Part shown: piece by piece, positions 34,450-46,752 of the stretch
Layout of the letters: every line of letters starts with the position of its first letter
Numbering within the stretch: the stretch's first letter is position 1
Assembly (NCBI GenBank): GCA_903813345.2
Contig: CAIIXF020000012.1
Location: forward strand, 18,731,520-18,795,519
Reading direction: 5' to 3'
DNA from: Owenia fusiformis
Lineage: Eukaryota > Annelida > Polychaeta > Sabellida > Oweniidae
DNA: 64,000 bases
Position numbers and translations under genes: made by a program
The notes under the pieces: generated by a model
What the model saw: only the letters and a program-made list of their open reading frames with translations
What the model was told of the DNA's origin: nothing
Database searches by the model: none

Positions 34450-36436
34450 GACTCCAGATACAAATCTGGAGTCTATAGCTTTTGTCAGTATTCTTCTACT
34501 TCTTTATTCTTCTACACACGTTTTCTCCTTAACTAGAAGACATTGAGTCAAGTCCTGTATATGGTTAATTTAGGTCCAGTATCTAGTTTCTCGGAAATTT
34601 GGTCAATTTTTTTTATCTAGGTCAAAGGTCAAGAACTAGGTCAAATCTTAAATCTGTCTATTATCTTCGTTGTTATTTATCGAAACAACTTTGTCTTTTT
34701 TTCATTCATCATGTAGCTTAGAAACAGCCCTTTCATTATGTGCCATCAGATTTTTGATTACTGTTACCGATTTTGAGATATGGTGTCCGGAAAGTAGGTC
34801 AGAACAAAAAATTCTCCAAATTCAACATGTGAGTTATGAAATAAGTGAAGAATGATCACAGGAATCCGAATCTGTAAACCAAATTTGGATCGGATTTCCG
34901 GTTCGGAAGTTATTGCGTTTTGAAAGCTCAAAAATCGCTAAATTTGGTGCCCATGTTAAGTCAATGGGAAAAAAGATTTTTTAAGTGAAAAATACGAAAT
35001 ATAGACTGAGTTCAGCTAAATACAATGAAAGCTTTTAAAAGAATGGAACCTCAAAAGCCATCTAGCTTCAAAATTTGGACACCAAATTGCCTATGTCAAA
35101 ATCTAGGTCAAATTCAAAGTTTTTCCTTATTTTTGCGATTCTGACACTACACTTTAATTATATTCTTCGAAATGGTGTATACATGTAGCCAATAGTGTGC
35201 TAATAGTGTTAGCCTTTTGCCGTCAGAAAGTATTTTGACCCACTTTTGAGATATGACATCCGAAAAGTAGGTAAAAATAAAAAGTTCTCCAAATTCAACG
35301 TATGAGTTATGAATTAGGATAGAATTTTCTCAGGAATCCAAATCTGCAAACCAAATTTCGATCCGACTCCCAGTTCGGAAGTTATGGCGCTTTGAAATTT
35401 CGAGAAAAAATCGATCTGATGACAACCTTATAGAAAGTCAAGAAAAGTGAAAAAAATTGAAAAAATACCTTTCCAGTCCATTTTCGGGTTCAAGTCAAGG
35501 TCCAGTCCAGGTCCAAGTCCAGTGTTTGTCTAGGTCCAAGTCAAGTCTAGGTCCAAGTCCAGTTCAGGGCCTAGGTCAAAATCTAGGTCAAATTCAAAGC
35601 TTTTCCTCATTTTTTCGATTCTGACACTACACTTTAATTATATTCTTCGAAATTTGGTATATATGTAGCCAAGAGTGTGCTAATAGTGTTAGCTTTTTGC
35701 TGTCGGAAAATATTTTGACCCACTTTTGAGATATGGTGTCTGAAAAGTAGGTCAAAATAAAAACTTCTCTAAATTTAACGTATGAGTTATGAATTAAGGA
35801 TAGAATTTTCTAAGGGATCTGAATCTGCAAACCAAATTTCGATTCGACTTATGTTATGGCGTTTTGAAATTTCGAGAAAAATCGATCTTATGGTATCCTG
35901 ATAGAAAGTCAAGAGAAGTGAAGAAAATGTTGAAAATCCATCCATCCTTCCACCCATCCTTCCTATCTTATCCTTCCTTCTATCTATCTTTCCTTCAAAA
36001 AAAAAAAAAAAAATCTTTCCTTCATATCTTTTCCTTCCTATCCTATCCTTCCTATTCTATCCTATCCTTCTTCCCTACTCTATCCTACCGTTCCTTCTTA
36101 TTCTATCCTATCCTTCCTATACTATCCCATGTTATCCTATCCTATCATTCTTATCTATCCTTCCTATCCTTTCCTTTCCTTCCTATTCTATCATTCCTTG
36201 CTATTCTATTCTAATCTATCTCATCCTTTCCTATTCTATCCTATCGTCGTTTCTATTCTATCCTATCCCTCCTTCCTATTTCATCCATCCATCCATCTTT
36301 TTCTGGATGACTCAGTTTATTCTGGATGACTCTGCTTATTCTGGATGACTCGGCTTATTCTGGATGAGTCGGCTTATTCTGGATGACTCAGCTTATTCTG
36401 GATGACTGGGCTTAAAAAAGTTTAGATCTGGAGTCT
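34450..36436. mobile_element. ~2-kb repeat-rich element with GACTCCAGAT ends
   Basis: AGACTCCAGAT at 34450 and ATCTGGAGTCT at 36426 are inverted. Inside, 35100-35410 and 35577-35880 are two direct copies of a ~310-bp segment (TCTGACACTACACTTTAATT, GTGTGCTAATAGTGTTAGC, ATGAGTTATGAATTA). Between them are 'aggtccaagtcaagtc' repeats that recur at 36700-36775. Similar ATCTGGAGTC ends appear near 8350 and 430. No gene seen. Confidence 0.5.
35935..36413. repeat. Polypyrimidine tract and 21-bp tandem repeat
   Basis: 35935-36295 is almost pure C/T on the plus strand ('ccttcctatcctatcc'). It is followed by five units of TTCTGGATGACTCGGCTTA type at 36301-36413. The Ser/Phe/Tyr/Pro-rich frames here are repeat products. 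Confidence 0.85.
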
Positions 36437-36561
36437 GAAATTGAACTTGTTCAATTTCCAAAGTCTAGTTATATTTTATTATCATAAGAATTAAAAGTGA
36501 AAATGAATGAAGTCTTACCTCAGAAACTTCCCATGAAACAGACGAAAGCCCATGAACCAAA

Positions 36562-36900
36562 AGTATTTAGTTTCCTTTCTGTATCTTACTTGTTTGGCAC
36601 ATGGAGCGGTGAAATAGTCCACAGTGTCCAAAACAATAATAATCCTATATTGGTAATTGGAAAGATCCCACTTACCACGAAATATACCTTTCCAGTCCAT
36701 TTCCAGGTTCAAGTCAAGATCCAGTCCAGGTCCAAGTCCAGTGTTTGTCCAGGTCCAAGTCAAGTCTAGGTCAAGTCTAAGTATTTAGTTTCCTTTCTGT
36801 ATCTTACTTGTTTGGCACATGGAGCGGTGAAATAGTCCACAGTGTCCAAAAACAATAATAATCCTATATTGGTAATTGGAAGGATTCCACTTACCACGAT
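36562..36900. repeat. Direct duplication of a ~120-bp segment
   Basis: 36562-36680 and 36780-36900 are nearly identical (AGTATTTAGTTTCCTTTCTG through CACTTACCACGA), separated by ~100 bp of 'aggtccaagtc' repeat. The second copy forms the C-terminal end of the frame at 36766-37422. The duplicated CTTAC could be a minus-strand splice donor. Confidence 0.75.
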
Positions 36901-37422
36901 TTCAAAAAAATTGTAAATAGATGATATAATTCTTGAATTTGGGTCATTTGTTTCAAGGAATCTGTAGGCTCTTTCAACTGAGCTGACAAAATCACCAAGA
37001 TTTACAGATGGTCCATCTGTTGGCTGCTCATTGTCACTTTCAAGGAATGTTAATGGCTCTGAAACTTGATCTGTGGGTATTTCAGTGGGTTGATGGTTCT
37101 TGGGCTCTGAATTCACTTGATTGGCGTACCTAATTTCAACATCTTCATTATCATCATTACATGTTATGGACCCGTTTTTCAAATTAACAGTATTAGGGAT
37201 GAAACCATAGTTTTTCCTTCTGTAATGGCATTTTCCAGTTGACGGGTCTATATAAAGTCTATCAATTTTCAATTCTTCATGAGGGTGTATTGTAATGGTG
37301 TGGCTAATTACTTCACTGAAAAAGGAATGTTTATCCGAACAATGGATACAAAGAAAATCTGGCCAGTTGTCCATCTGTAAATAAATCATCATGATAAAAG
37401 CATAATTTATTATAGCATCCAT
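36766..37422 (-). CDS. Unrecognised 218-codon frame with C2H2-like start
   Basis: The N-terminal third carries FLCIHC…H…H spaced like a degenerate zinc finger (CIHCSDKHSFFSEVISHTITIH), then DPSTGKCHYRRKNYGFIPN, an acidic middle (DDNEDVE) and a hydrophobic segment with NIGLLLFLDTVDYF. Proteins with such a finger and a following 'STG…YR' motif occur, as I recall, in transposon-associated genes of marine invertebrates; I cannot name the family. The last ~40 codons are the duplicated segment above, so the true end is uncertain and may be a splice site. Probably a mobile-element gene fragment. Confidence 0.4.
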   Translation of the reverse strand: MDAIINYAFIMMIYLQMDNWPDFLCIHCSDKHSFFSEVISHTITIHPHEELKIDRLYIDPSTGKCHYRRKNYGFIPNTVNLKNGSITCNDDNEDVEIRYANQVNSEPKNHQPTEIPTDQVSEPLTFLESDNEQPTDGPSVNLGDFVSSVERAYRFLETNDPNSRIISSIYNFFEIVVSGILPITNIGLLLFLDTVDYFTAPCAKQVRYRKETKYLDLT

Positions 37423-37985
37423 TTGTTACCGTTCTGAATCCAAATGATACATAGTTGAATCCATTTGATACATATATGTTGACGTTTACGAAATATTGTT
37501 CAAATATCTTCCCCATAACAGGAATATGCTAGCTGAATCTTTCACACATTGTCATACTATGTATATTGAATATGTATGCAAGATTTCAAGTCAATATGTT
37601 AAGTAGAATCTCTGAGATCACTTACCTCGATTTTCTGTCATATTTTTTCAACGACCCCATTCACTATAATGTACGCGAGAACCCACGAAACATTGCATAT
37701 ACATGACTGCATCCACATTGATCGACTAGCCACAGTGTTTTATTAGAAACTCACGAATATGAATAGCACCTGCCACTATTCCATTCATATTTAAATCAGT
37801 TGGTCATAAAATAGTAGTCAATTCGGTGACCGACAGAATAAAGTTGCATTCGCGAATACGAGCATAGAAATGCAAAGGATAGTGCTTTGTACAAAGACAC
37901 TAATGGATCTAATATTCATGTAATTATTATACAAAACTCATGTTATCAAAAAAAAGAATTCACCCAAATAAAAACAGTTTCTTAC

Positions 37986-38061
37986 CCGTGCTGCATAAAC
38001 CTATGATAACCAAAGAAAGAATCACCACGAGGGACGAACCATAAAACGGGTTCAATGTCAC
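37986..38061 (-). CDS. Hydrophobic leader (signal-peptide-like) exon
   Basis: Acceptor TTTTCCAG, donor GTAAGAAAC, 25 codons plus one base (phase 1 donor). It reads VTLNPFYGSSLVVILSLVI then IGLCSTG: a hydrophobic core of about 14 residues followed by small residues and a Cys-Ser-Thr-Gly cleavage-like end. No ATG lies in the exon, so the start would be in an upstream exon or the acceptor reading is wrong. Phase and strand fit the EGF exon at 28586-28699, and I infer it is the leader of that gene. The 10-kb gap holds only mobile DNA. Confidence 0.45.
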
Positions 38062-38107
38062 CTGGAAAATAACGATGTTGTAATGATTAGTAACGATGTT
38101 GTTATGA

Positions 38108-38197
38108 TTAGTTAGTTAATTAGTTCGTTAGTTAGTTAGTTAGTTAGTTAGCTGATTGGTTGGTTGGTTGGCTGGTTAGTGAGCAAGTGAGCTACTG

Positions 38198-38229
<32 letters not shown>

Positions 38230-38331
38230 GGTTGGTTGGTTGGTTGGCTGGTTGGCTGGTTAGTGAGCAAGTTAGTTAGCTAGTTAGTTAATTAGTTAGT
38301 TAGTTAGTTGATAGTTGTTAGTTAGTTAGTA

Positions 38332-38418
<87 letters not shown>
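38108..38418. repeat. (GTTA)n microsatellite
   Basis: About 300 bp of GTTA repeats interrupted by 'ggttggttggctggttagtgagcaag'. Non-coding. Confidence 0.95.
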
Positions 38419-38419
<1 letters not shown>

Positions 38420-41325
38420 GAGCAATATCGTGGAATCATCAATACTAATCAAATCATATTGTGGATATAGTCAGTTAGCAGTTCAATTGCACATTCTATA
38501 TATAAAGCACGTTTTTCTAAATTATCATGAATGAATGAATATATTTTTTGAAGTGGTGTTAAAAAGTGGCCCCAGTGAATAGTAACAGGCCTCGAAAATA
38601 GAGTCCTCTATTACTCCTATGTTAATTTATCAATCTTCAAAAGACCGCTTGCAGAACAGCTCTAGAGCAATAAAATCGATATTCCTGGTATGTAATAATA
38701 ACTTGATTATCTTCAAAATCAAAATTGTCACTAACTGGTTTCATATCACATATCATCAAATCGATCTATTATAATGCATATTTAAACAAAATAGCAGCAG
38801 ATCTTCAACTTCAAGAATTGAGCTAAATTGTAAGACTAAACAGGCACATTTCTAAAAAAATCTTATTTTAAATATATTTAGTTATTCAGCTGCACACGAA
38901 AGTCCCCAATCGGCTGCAATCATAAACCGCTATCAGTATCAATATGGCTTTACTGTCATTTTCTCAAAAAGTCCACTATGAAATCTTTTGATATTGCAGA
39001 TTTATGTAGTTAATATATTAAAGTAAAAAACAAATGGACACATTTCTAAAACTTTCTTATTTCAATTTATTCAAACATCAGTTGCATACGAAAATTCCAA
39101 TTGGAAGCATTATAACTCGTTATCAATATGGCTTTACTAAAGTGTCATTTCCTCAAAAAGTCCACTATGAATTTTTTTCGAAATATTGCAGATTTTTTAG
39201 CTTATATATTTACTTTCCCATTTAGATTTCCCATTTTTAATATATTTAGCCGTTAACTTGCATACGGAAATTTAGAACCCATTGACTGCCAAAATAAATC
39301 TTTTTGAAAAGCCATGGTTCCGAAGTGAAACATAGTTCCTATAGGGGTAAATGGGCATATGCATTATTTTAATATTTAAAGCTTATTTTAGCAATCCCAT
39401 TTGCCGAAAAGTTTACCAATTAATTTGGCGTAAAATGGCAAAATCACATTTACTGAGTTTACCTGATACTACAATATAAATATTTCAACTATTGGACAAT
39501 GCGAAGTATTTTAATAAAATATCTAAAGCTGAATACATAATTATATTGTTAGGAGGTTTATTCTATCATTTCTTAGCATTAAGCTAGGTATATGTACTAC
39601 ACATGAAAAACAAATTAATCAATTCAAGGAAATAGATAGAATATACCAAAATTTCCTTTGTATAATTATATTGTTGAGAGGTCTAAGAAAATGTTGTATA
39701 TGCTATTTTGTCCAAACAAGGTTCGGAAAGACATTTTATTTCATTCTCAAGAATTGCTAGAAAGGAGCAAAAAACAACTGAACTAAAACCAGTTTTATTA
39801 AATAGATATAAATAATAAAGGACCATGTTTTTTACAGAATGTTTTCAATAATTAGTTTAAGAGAAAAACAATGTTGAATTCAGTTCACCATAACGATACC
39901 TATCTTTTTTTATCTCAAAAATTTCTGTGGACAACTCATGGTAAGTTTGTTATAGCAAGCTACTGTAGGTAAGTCTCTCTAGAACACCTAGGCCTGGATA
40001 CTAGCCGTTAATCACTCAAGCCACGTATTCCTTTCATAATAACGAATTTTATGTTACATGACTATATGTTTTTATTCCGCTTTTTAATATACGCTCTACC
40101 ATGAGTATTTGGTATCAAATTAAACGTCTCTTAATCCTGCAAAATATCATTTAGTTTTTATCTCAGGGTTACAAAAGCTGAACGCATTATCAATCGTCGA
40201 ACATTCCAAACTATCATTTTTTGCCTTGTAACCGATCACCCTTATGTTGATTGACAGTAACTTTTTTATATTCTGAAAATTATTTTGTTATAATAATTTA
40301 CTTTTTCATCACAAAGACTGCATCGTGTCGATTGTACGTTAGCTGGAATTAATTTATTTGCTAATTTACTATTGGAAAATCGACATTAAGTATGTGTAGC
40401 CCTCGAAGGCACCATCATCGACACCATGCTTGAAATCAACGGTGTCGAGAAGCCTCTGCACTATTCATGATGATCCCCCATTTACTTCTTTGACATATAA
40501 ATTGCCTTATTAATGGATGTAAAACATTTTCAAAATACATTTGAATATAACATATTTAGCTTGTTACGTATTTTTCGACGTAAAGTACTATTTTTCAAAA
40601 TCATCATCGACTCTACAAGTACGTTGTCTTTGCACTCTGCTTTCAATCAAAATCAGGTTTCAATGTTAAGTAATGGTGTTGATGGTTTGTCTCAATATAT
40701 ATTGATGATATAAACATACGCTTTATTGATGTTATTCTTTGACCACGTAAAAATTGAGATATTTACGACCATCAACGACTCCACCACATACGACTCCAAA
40801 ATACGATCCACATATTAAGTAGGTCACATGTATAATCGAACGCTATATATTTGTTGAATGAACCTACATTCATTAAATGACTATTTTGTTGTATGTGTAG
40901 CATTTTACAATGATACCGAGCTAAGGATTTGGAGCATATTGTTCATTGTGATTACAACGTATAATGATAAGTAAAATTGAATATATTAAGCAGATCATGT
41001 TATTTACTTATGATGCATATTCTGTTTGTCTTGAAATGCTAAGGTAATGTGACACAAGAATTGGGATGATTGAGCAGTTCATAGTTTTAATCAAATCACT
41101 GACAAATATAGATGCACATTCCCCGATATTTCTTAATTTATAAACGTTTCGTTCAGTGTACCACTAGACGAAATGTATTTCTTGCCATTATTGTAAAACA
41201 TTAAATATTTCATTGGGATAATCAGTTTTGTGACATTTTATTAATGTGCATAACTTCCCACACTCTCATTAGTATATCTGTCTTACTTATCAGACCTTTC
41301 TGATGATATAAGAATATGGCACTCA
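38419..41325. other. No gene seen
   Basis: AT-rich sequence. Two diverged direct copies (38870-39010 and 39040-39205) share TCAATATGGCTTTACT and TCAAAAAGTCCACTATGAA. Repeat R1 lies at 39645-39905. CACCATCATCGACACCA occurs at 40412 and again near 42615, on either side of the transposon-gene relic at 41.3-42.2 kb. Confidence 0.4.
39645..39905. repeat. Interspersed repeat R1, copy 3 (partial)
   Basis: Same orientation as 29690-30315: TTTCCTTTGTATAATTATAT, GAGAGGTCTAAGAAAATGTT, GGTTCGGAAAGACATTTTAT and the 'acaatgttgaattcagttcacc' end are shared. Confidence 0.6.
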
Positions 41326-42206
41326 CCAACGCCGAGAAGTGCCGTCGTTCCCTACAGACTACAGTACAGGGAAAGAAAAAGAAAGATACCAAAGGCTACT
41401 TAGAGCAAGAACGTATACACTGAGAAATAACCTGTCTGCTGAAGCTCTTCAACAGATCAGAGAAAAGAACAAGAAGGCATCCCGGGAATACAGGGTACGC
41501 ATACGCCAAGTGTAACCTATAGAGAAACAATCAAAACACACCAGACTGAAGGGAACGCTACGAGTCTAAAAGTGAAACTGTCAGGACACAAATGAAAATC
41601 CAATAAATCCCAGAACCATTATTAAAACATTGAAGATAAGGCGACTGGACTTAAACCAGTACCAGGTACCTTTCGAATCAATGCTGTGAGAGGGGTTTCC
41701 GATAATATTGTTGAAACGCGAGAATTATCGTGCTATTGTGACGCATGCAGAACAGATACGTCATCATCACCCTGTGGTCGGCAAAGGAACAAGCAGGCAG
41801 CTAAGGACGTGGTCACTGAGCAACCATCTTTAAAACCAAAACGGACCACACGACGAGCACAACCGACACCCAGTACGTCAAGTAAAGCATCGACGCCCTC
41901 CGACGTTTCCAATCTTTCAACCACATTGAAGCGTCAGCCTTTAGTACCCGATCTACAAGTTCAAAGTCTTCAGACACAATTGTTTCCGCGAAGAAAATGA
42001 GAGGCCCGATAAAAAGAACAGACACTGTAAATATTTGCAAGGCATGCGGTGTCAACTTTTATTCGTATTTACAATCGCAGTTCGAATGGATCAAGTGCTC
42101 TAAATGCCACGACTGGTTTCATGATTCCGGGAAATGTTCTCGTGTAAAGGGGATACTCATTGGAGAAATATTTACATGCTTTAATTGCAATAAAAGTCGA
42201 CCTTAA
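41326..42206 (+). pseudogene. Relic of a transposon-associated gene (NAEKCRR start, PHD-like end)
   Basis: The start reads MALTNAEKCRRS; after a frameshift the next frame continues ERYQRLLRARTYTLRN and AALQQIREKNKKASREYR-like basic helical text, resembling the 'AEK-x-R-RY' N-terminus of a family of invertebrate transposon-linked proteins. A Ser/Thr/Pro-rich linker follows (41686-42000). The last frame (41997-42206) holds a cysteine/histidine cluster: CKACGVNFY, WIKCSKCHDWFH and FTCFNC, spaced like a PHD-type finger. The overlap ATGA at 41997-42000 joins two frames. The expected catalytic middle is missing. Frameshifted and probably dead. Confidence 0.5.
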
Positions 42207-43367
42207 ATGTGTAAATTATGTAAACGTTATGTTTAAAAACCTAAGCGACCATCAGCGACACTGTTAAATAACTTTATATCACAAGGAGGAGTGATTGACA
42301 TATTCGTAACAATGTTGTATTTTGATGTAAGAAGACATGTGTGTGTAATTTGTACATTCATTTTGTCGATCGACGAATTGACTTGGCATATTATTTAGCT
42401 TAGAAAACAAAATCCTAAAATTAATTAACTTTAGGGAAACTCAAAACAATGTATTTCAATGATTATCTTAATAAAATTCTCTTGTTAAGATAAATAACAA
42501 CTATTGCAATTTATTTTTGTTCATGTGATTAAATAGTTCAAACTTAATACATTAGTTTATCTTTAAACTCAAAATTAATTTTGAAACATGAATCAATGTA
42601 AGCCTATGTATGCACCATCATCGACACCAGCAATTTAAGAGTATATTTACGTTTTGATGCACAATCAAGTAATTGTTTAAAGGGTAATACAAATATTTTG
42701 AGAAACGCTTCTTAAACCCCATGGCTAATGGTATATGCATTTATATCTCAATCTAAAATTTCATTTTTTCAACTTTTATATTGATCAAATGTGAAAGAGA
42801 TTCGTGGCTTGACTGTAATAAGATATAGGGTAAAATGTTATAGTGGAAACTCTTTTGAAGTCTCAAACCTATTAGCAAACGCATTTTGGGCTCTTTGGTA
42901 GGTTTTGTTCCTTTTTGAGGTTCTTGAGTTCATTAAAAAGCCTAATAGCGCATATCATATTAAAGGGCTGTATCTTAGCTGAACAATGGTACTAAAATCG
43001 TGACATTTTGAAGCAACTTTTGTGTTTTGGGGGTGAGGCCACTGTGCAAAGTACCCCGAATTCCATTCTCCCGTGACATTCAATTGTCCTTGGAGTAGTT
43101 TTGACATCATAAGATGCAATCAAACGCGTTGACATTGATATCACTTTAAAGATGATTCTTTTATTAGGGCAAAATTACAATTCAGTTCAGTTTGTTTCTT
43201 ATTGTCAAACATAGACATTTAGTTCAATTTTTCTGACGAGCTTGAAGAGATTTATAGAATTTCTAAAATATATAAAATAACTTAATTTTACTGACCTGCT
43301 TCATCTTTGATCAGGAGAGTAATACTTTATTCAAACCTTAATCCGTTGCCCCAAACATATCACAATA
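42207..43367. other. No gene seen
   Basis: AT-rich, without exon-like segments, inverted repeats or tandem repeats that I could support. Confidence 0.4.
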
Positions 43368-44141
43368 CAGGGTGTTTCATAAGAAATGCAACCCAACTAA
43401 CAATGCATATCTTTGAAACGAATAGAGAATGACAAATCATGTTTAAAAGAATTAACGTTCGTTCAATGTCCTTTAAGTTGACAAAGTGTTATCACTCTAG
43501 CATGTATATGTTTTATTTCCTGGCCATTTAAAAAACCTGCCCCTGCCCTAAAGACAGACTTGCACTCTGTGTGATGTTATTGACAACACACGTGTTTTTA
43601 TTGGAACATATTATATGTTTCTTATCCTGAAAGATAGTGTGTATGTCAACAATCCTAGAACCATTGCAGAGCTCAAACTATAGATAATACGAAAGATAAG
43701 GACATTTACCAGTCTGTCAGCAGAGAGGTGGTAGCCATTTGGAGCATATTCTTTATATGGGCAGCAAATGGGTCATACATAAGCTATATCACTCTACTAT
43801 ACCTTGCATTTGGTGTTCATGAGCAACCCATTTGGCTTACTTGTAATGATTATGTATTTGTTTTTATATGTCTGTTCCTTATTAATGGTTTATCGGTTGA
43901 AAGTTAGATTTTAATAAGGTACTTTCAAAAATATACTAAACAATACAATTGGACAAACAAAGTATCTTATGCATTTCTAGGTGTTAGGTATAGTAGTGTG
44001 TATATTGATGAAACTTGCTCAACTTAAAGGACATTGAACTACCTTTACTTCTGCCAAAATGCAAAAGAGATTGTTCAACCTTCATTGGTTAAAAGATATG
44101 CATTGTAAAGTATGTGGGTTGCATCCTTTTGAAAAACCCTG
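43368..44141. mobile_element. 774-bp element with TA flanks and CAGGGTG ends
   Basis: TA at 43366-43367 and 44142-44143 flank CAGGGTGTTTCATAAGAAAT at the left and its imperfect complement ATCCTTTTGAAAAACCCTG at the right; GCAACCCA / GTGGGTTGC extend the pairing, and further inner matches exist (AATGCATATCTTTGAA). TA duplication and this terminal type suggest a Tc1/mariner-like non-autonomous element. No transposase frame remains. Confidence 0.65.
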
Positions 44142-44846
44142 TAGTTTAAGCCCATATATAAAACGCCAAATGAATTCAGTTTTGTGAAACGAGAAGCAAG
44201 CAATAACGTTTAGGTAAATAGAATTATATGTCAGAGTTAATCTTAGACTAACATTTAATCGAACTTCATCATTTCGAGTATTAAATGTTCAACAATACAT
44301 TTAAACATCTTTGCTCGCACTATTTATGTATGGCATCACGTTTAATTGTGCATTTATATAATGAAAAAATCTTTAATCTTAGACAGGGGTCGTATTCCAT
44401 TTAGTACTGGAAATTCCTTGCAAAAACATACCAACGAAATCCAGGCAGCTATGAGAGTGCGTGGTCAACATTACATAGTTCATTAGATGCACTGTATTTC
44501 TTCACACAAACGCATTGTGTGCTTCAATGGGGCTTAGTAATGGAATAATATAATTCATTTGATAACTAGAGTATGCGACCATACTCGTAAGTAAAAATAA
44601 TATAACAATAAATACAACTGAGAATTGCTCAATTAGCCTATATGATTATTTGATTCCTATAACATACAAGAAAGAGACCATCTTTTCACCATATATTGTC
44701 TATTCGCATCGTGAGATATCACGGCTTTCTCTCAGTGTCCTTCTAGAACGTTCTTGTGCATAGCAGAGATGGTCTGAGTATCAGAATGGTCTATTCGAGA
44801 CATCTATAATTTTGTTATGACCGAGTAAAGTGATGGGGACGGTTGT

Positions 44847-46346
44847 TTTAGCTCACATGGTGAGGTTTTGTAATCGCTCACTTGTCCGTCTGTATGTCCT
44901 TGCGTGCGTGCGTCCGTCCGTCAACAATAGTGGCACATTTTCATATCCCTAAATGCTCTAAACTTTCCCTTCGCTATCTAGGTCCTAATCTTTGGAATGC
45001 TCTACCACATGATATTAAAAAATGCTCCACTCTAAATATTTTCAAATCTTCATATAAAAAACTACTCATCTATCGATAATGTATAATACCAATATCATAC
45101 TATACTGTTGATTTTATACTGGTACCTGATTTTTGTAACATTTTTACATTGTACATCCTTAGATTAATTGTAAATACCATTTTTATATACCTACATGTAA
45201 CATAATATAAGTGTTTTCTTTTATATGTAGTCTAGATGTAATTTTAATGATTTCTGTTAAACCGCAACATATGCCCACTAGGGTGTCTAGCGGCTTGTTT
45301 TTATAGTGTATTATATAAGAATTATGAAATAAATTGAATTGAATTTTATAACCTCTGTCGATAGGATTCCTGTTTTAAGTTATTTCTGTTAAACATCAAT
45401 ACAGAAAACTCCCTTATGAATCCTGGTTCAAAAGTTCGCCTAGTTTCAAAATGGCCGCCATTTTTGTCTCGCAAATTTCACTTTTGAGCCATTTCCTAGC
45501 TTTACAAATAATCTCAGGTGTCCTGCATTGTAAAAAGCCAGAGTAGTGCTATGAAATAATTTTGTTACAAAAAATCAGCAAAAAATAATATCCATTTTTT
45601 GGTTTTCAGCCATTTTAGTTAACATTGATTTGTCCATCTGTCTCGCGAAATCCACTTATCCACGTTTTAAAACCTCTGTCAATAGGGTTCCTGTTTTAAG
45701 TTATTTCTGTTCAACATCAATACAGAAACTCCCCTATGACTCCTGGTTCAAAAGCTCGCCTATTTTCAAAATGGCTGCCATTTTTGTCTCGCGAAATTCA
45801 CTTTTGACCCATTTGATAGCTTTACAAATAATTCCAGGTGTCCTGCATTGTAAAATCCATGTCAATATAAAGAGTAGTTGTATGAAATAATTTTGTTACA
45901 AAAAATCGGCAAAAAATCATATCCGTATTTTTTATTTTCAGCCATTTTAGTAAACATTGATTTGTCCATCTATCTCTCAGTCAGTCCATAATAGCGGCAA
46001 GAGTTAAAACCTCTGTCTGTTAACATGTGGCTCTTTTTAAATCCTCTGTAGATAGGATTCCCGTTTTAAAATATTTTTGTCCAACATCAATAAAGAAAAG
46101 AAAACTGTGACTCCTGATTCAAAAGCTCGCCTATTTTCAAAATGGTCACCATTTTTGTCTCTCTCGGGAAATTCACTTTTGGCCCATTTCCTAGTTTTAC
46201 AAAATATTTCAGGTGCCCTGCATTGTAAAAAGCCATGTCTTTGTAAAGAGAAGTTGAATGAAATAATTGTTACAAAAAATCGGCAAAAATTATATCATTT
46301 CTTTTTATTTTCTCTCATTTTAGCCATCATTCACCATGTGAGCCAA
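44847..46346. mobile_element. Element with GCTCACATGGTGA ends and ~300-bp tandem units
   Basis: GCTCACATGGTGA at 44851 and TCACCATGTGAGC at 46331 are inverted. Three tandem units (about 45361-45640, 45660-45960 and 46020-46330) share CTCGCCTATTTTCAAAATGG, CCATTTTTGTCTCGC and CAGGTGTCCTGCATTGTAAA. A LINE 3' fragment is inserted at about 44939-45345. The Leu/Ser-rich frames are repeat products. Confidence 0.65.
44939..45345 (+). mobile_element. LINE 3'-end fragment
   Basis: The first 140 bp read CSKLSLRYLGPNLWNALPHD then a Lys-rich tail ending LLIYR-stop, the very C-terminus typical of CR1/L2-type LINE ORF2 proteins (R-Y-x-GP-x-LWN-x-LP). About 265 bp of 3' UTR follow and end in an AATTG-type tail (45332-45345). 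It interrupts the element above: GTCAACAATAG at its left continues as ATAACCTCTGTCGATAGG at its right. Confidence 0.75.
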
Positions 46347-46574
46347 GTACACACGGAACTATTCTTATTACGGTATTATTGTTGATAATCTGGAAGTCGA
46401 TTTACTAACATTCATAGGCACTACAGTACATTGACAAAATAGTGTCTGTTGTCATGTGCAAAAGTATTACTTTGATTGTAGTTATTTTTCTGTCATTTTA
46501 GTTGAGAGTCTTACTCATTACACAAGCATCTGTTCAGGTCACTTTTATATCATTTACAAATTATTGGAGTAGTT

Positions 46575-46752
46575 TTGAAAGAACAACAGGGATGACAATG
46601 AGGCATTAACATGCAACATGTAACCACTTGCCATTTGTAACAGACGCCGACCGCCGTACGTCATTTGTTACAGCACCCCACAGCCGAACACCCTATACAA
46701 ATAGACCGAGACTAAACAATACGTCACCGCATATTCTGGTGGTGACATAAAA
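46575..46752. mobile_element. GTCACCACC/GGTGGTGACAT family, short copy
   Basis: Has the CAGACGCCGACCGCCG text and the GGTGGTGACATAAAA end seen at 24041, but no VNTR. Left end is diverged (TGTAACCACTTG). Confidence 0.55.

Noticed and set aside
35864-36329. Ser/Phe/Leu/Pro-rich frames as a membrane protein
   Set aside because: They are read from a C/T-only tract; the apparent hydrophobicity is a composition effect.
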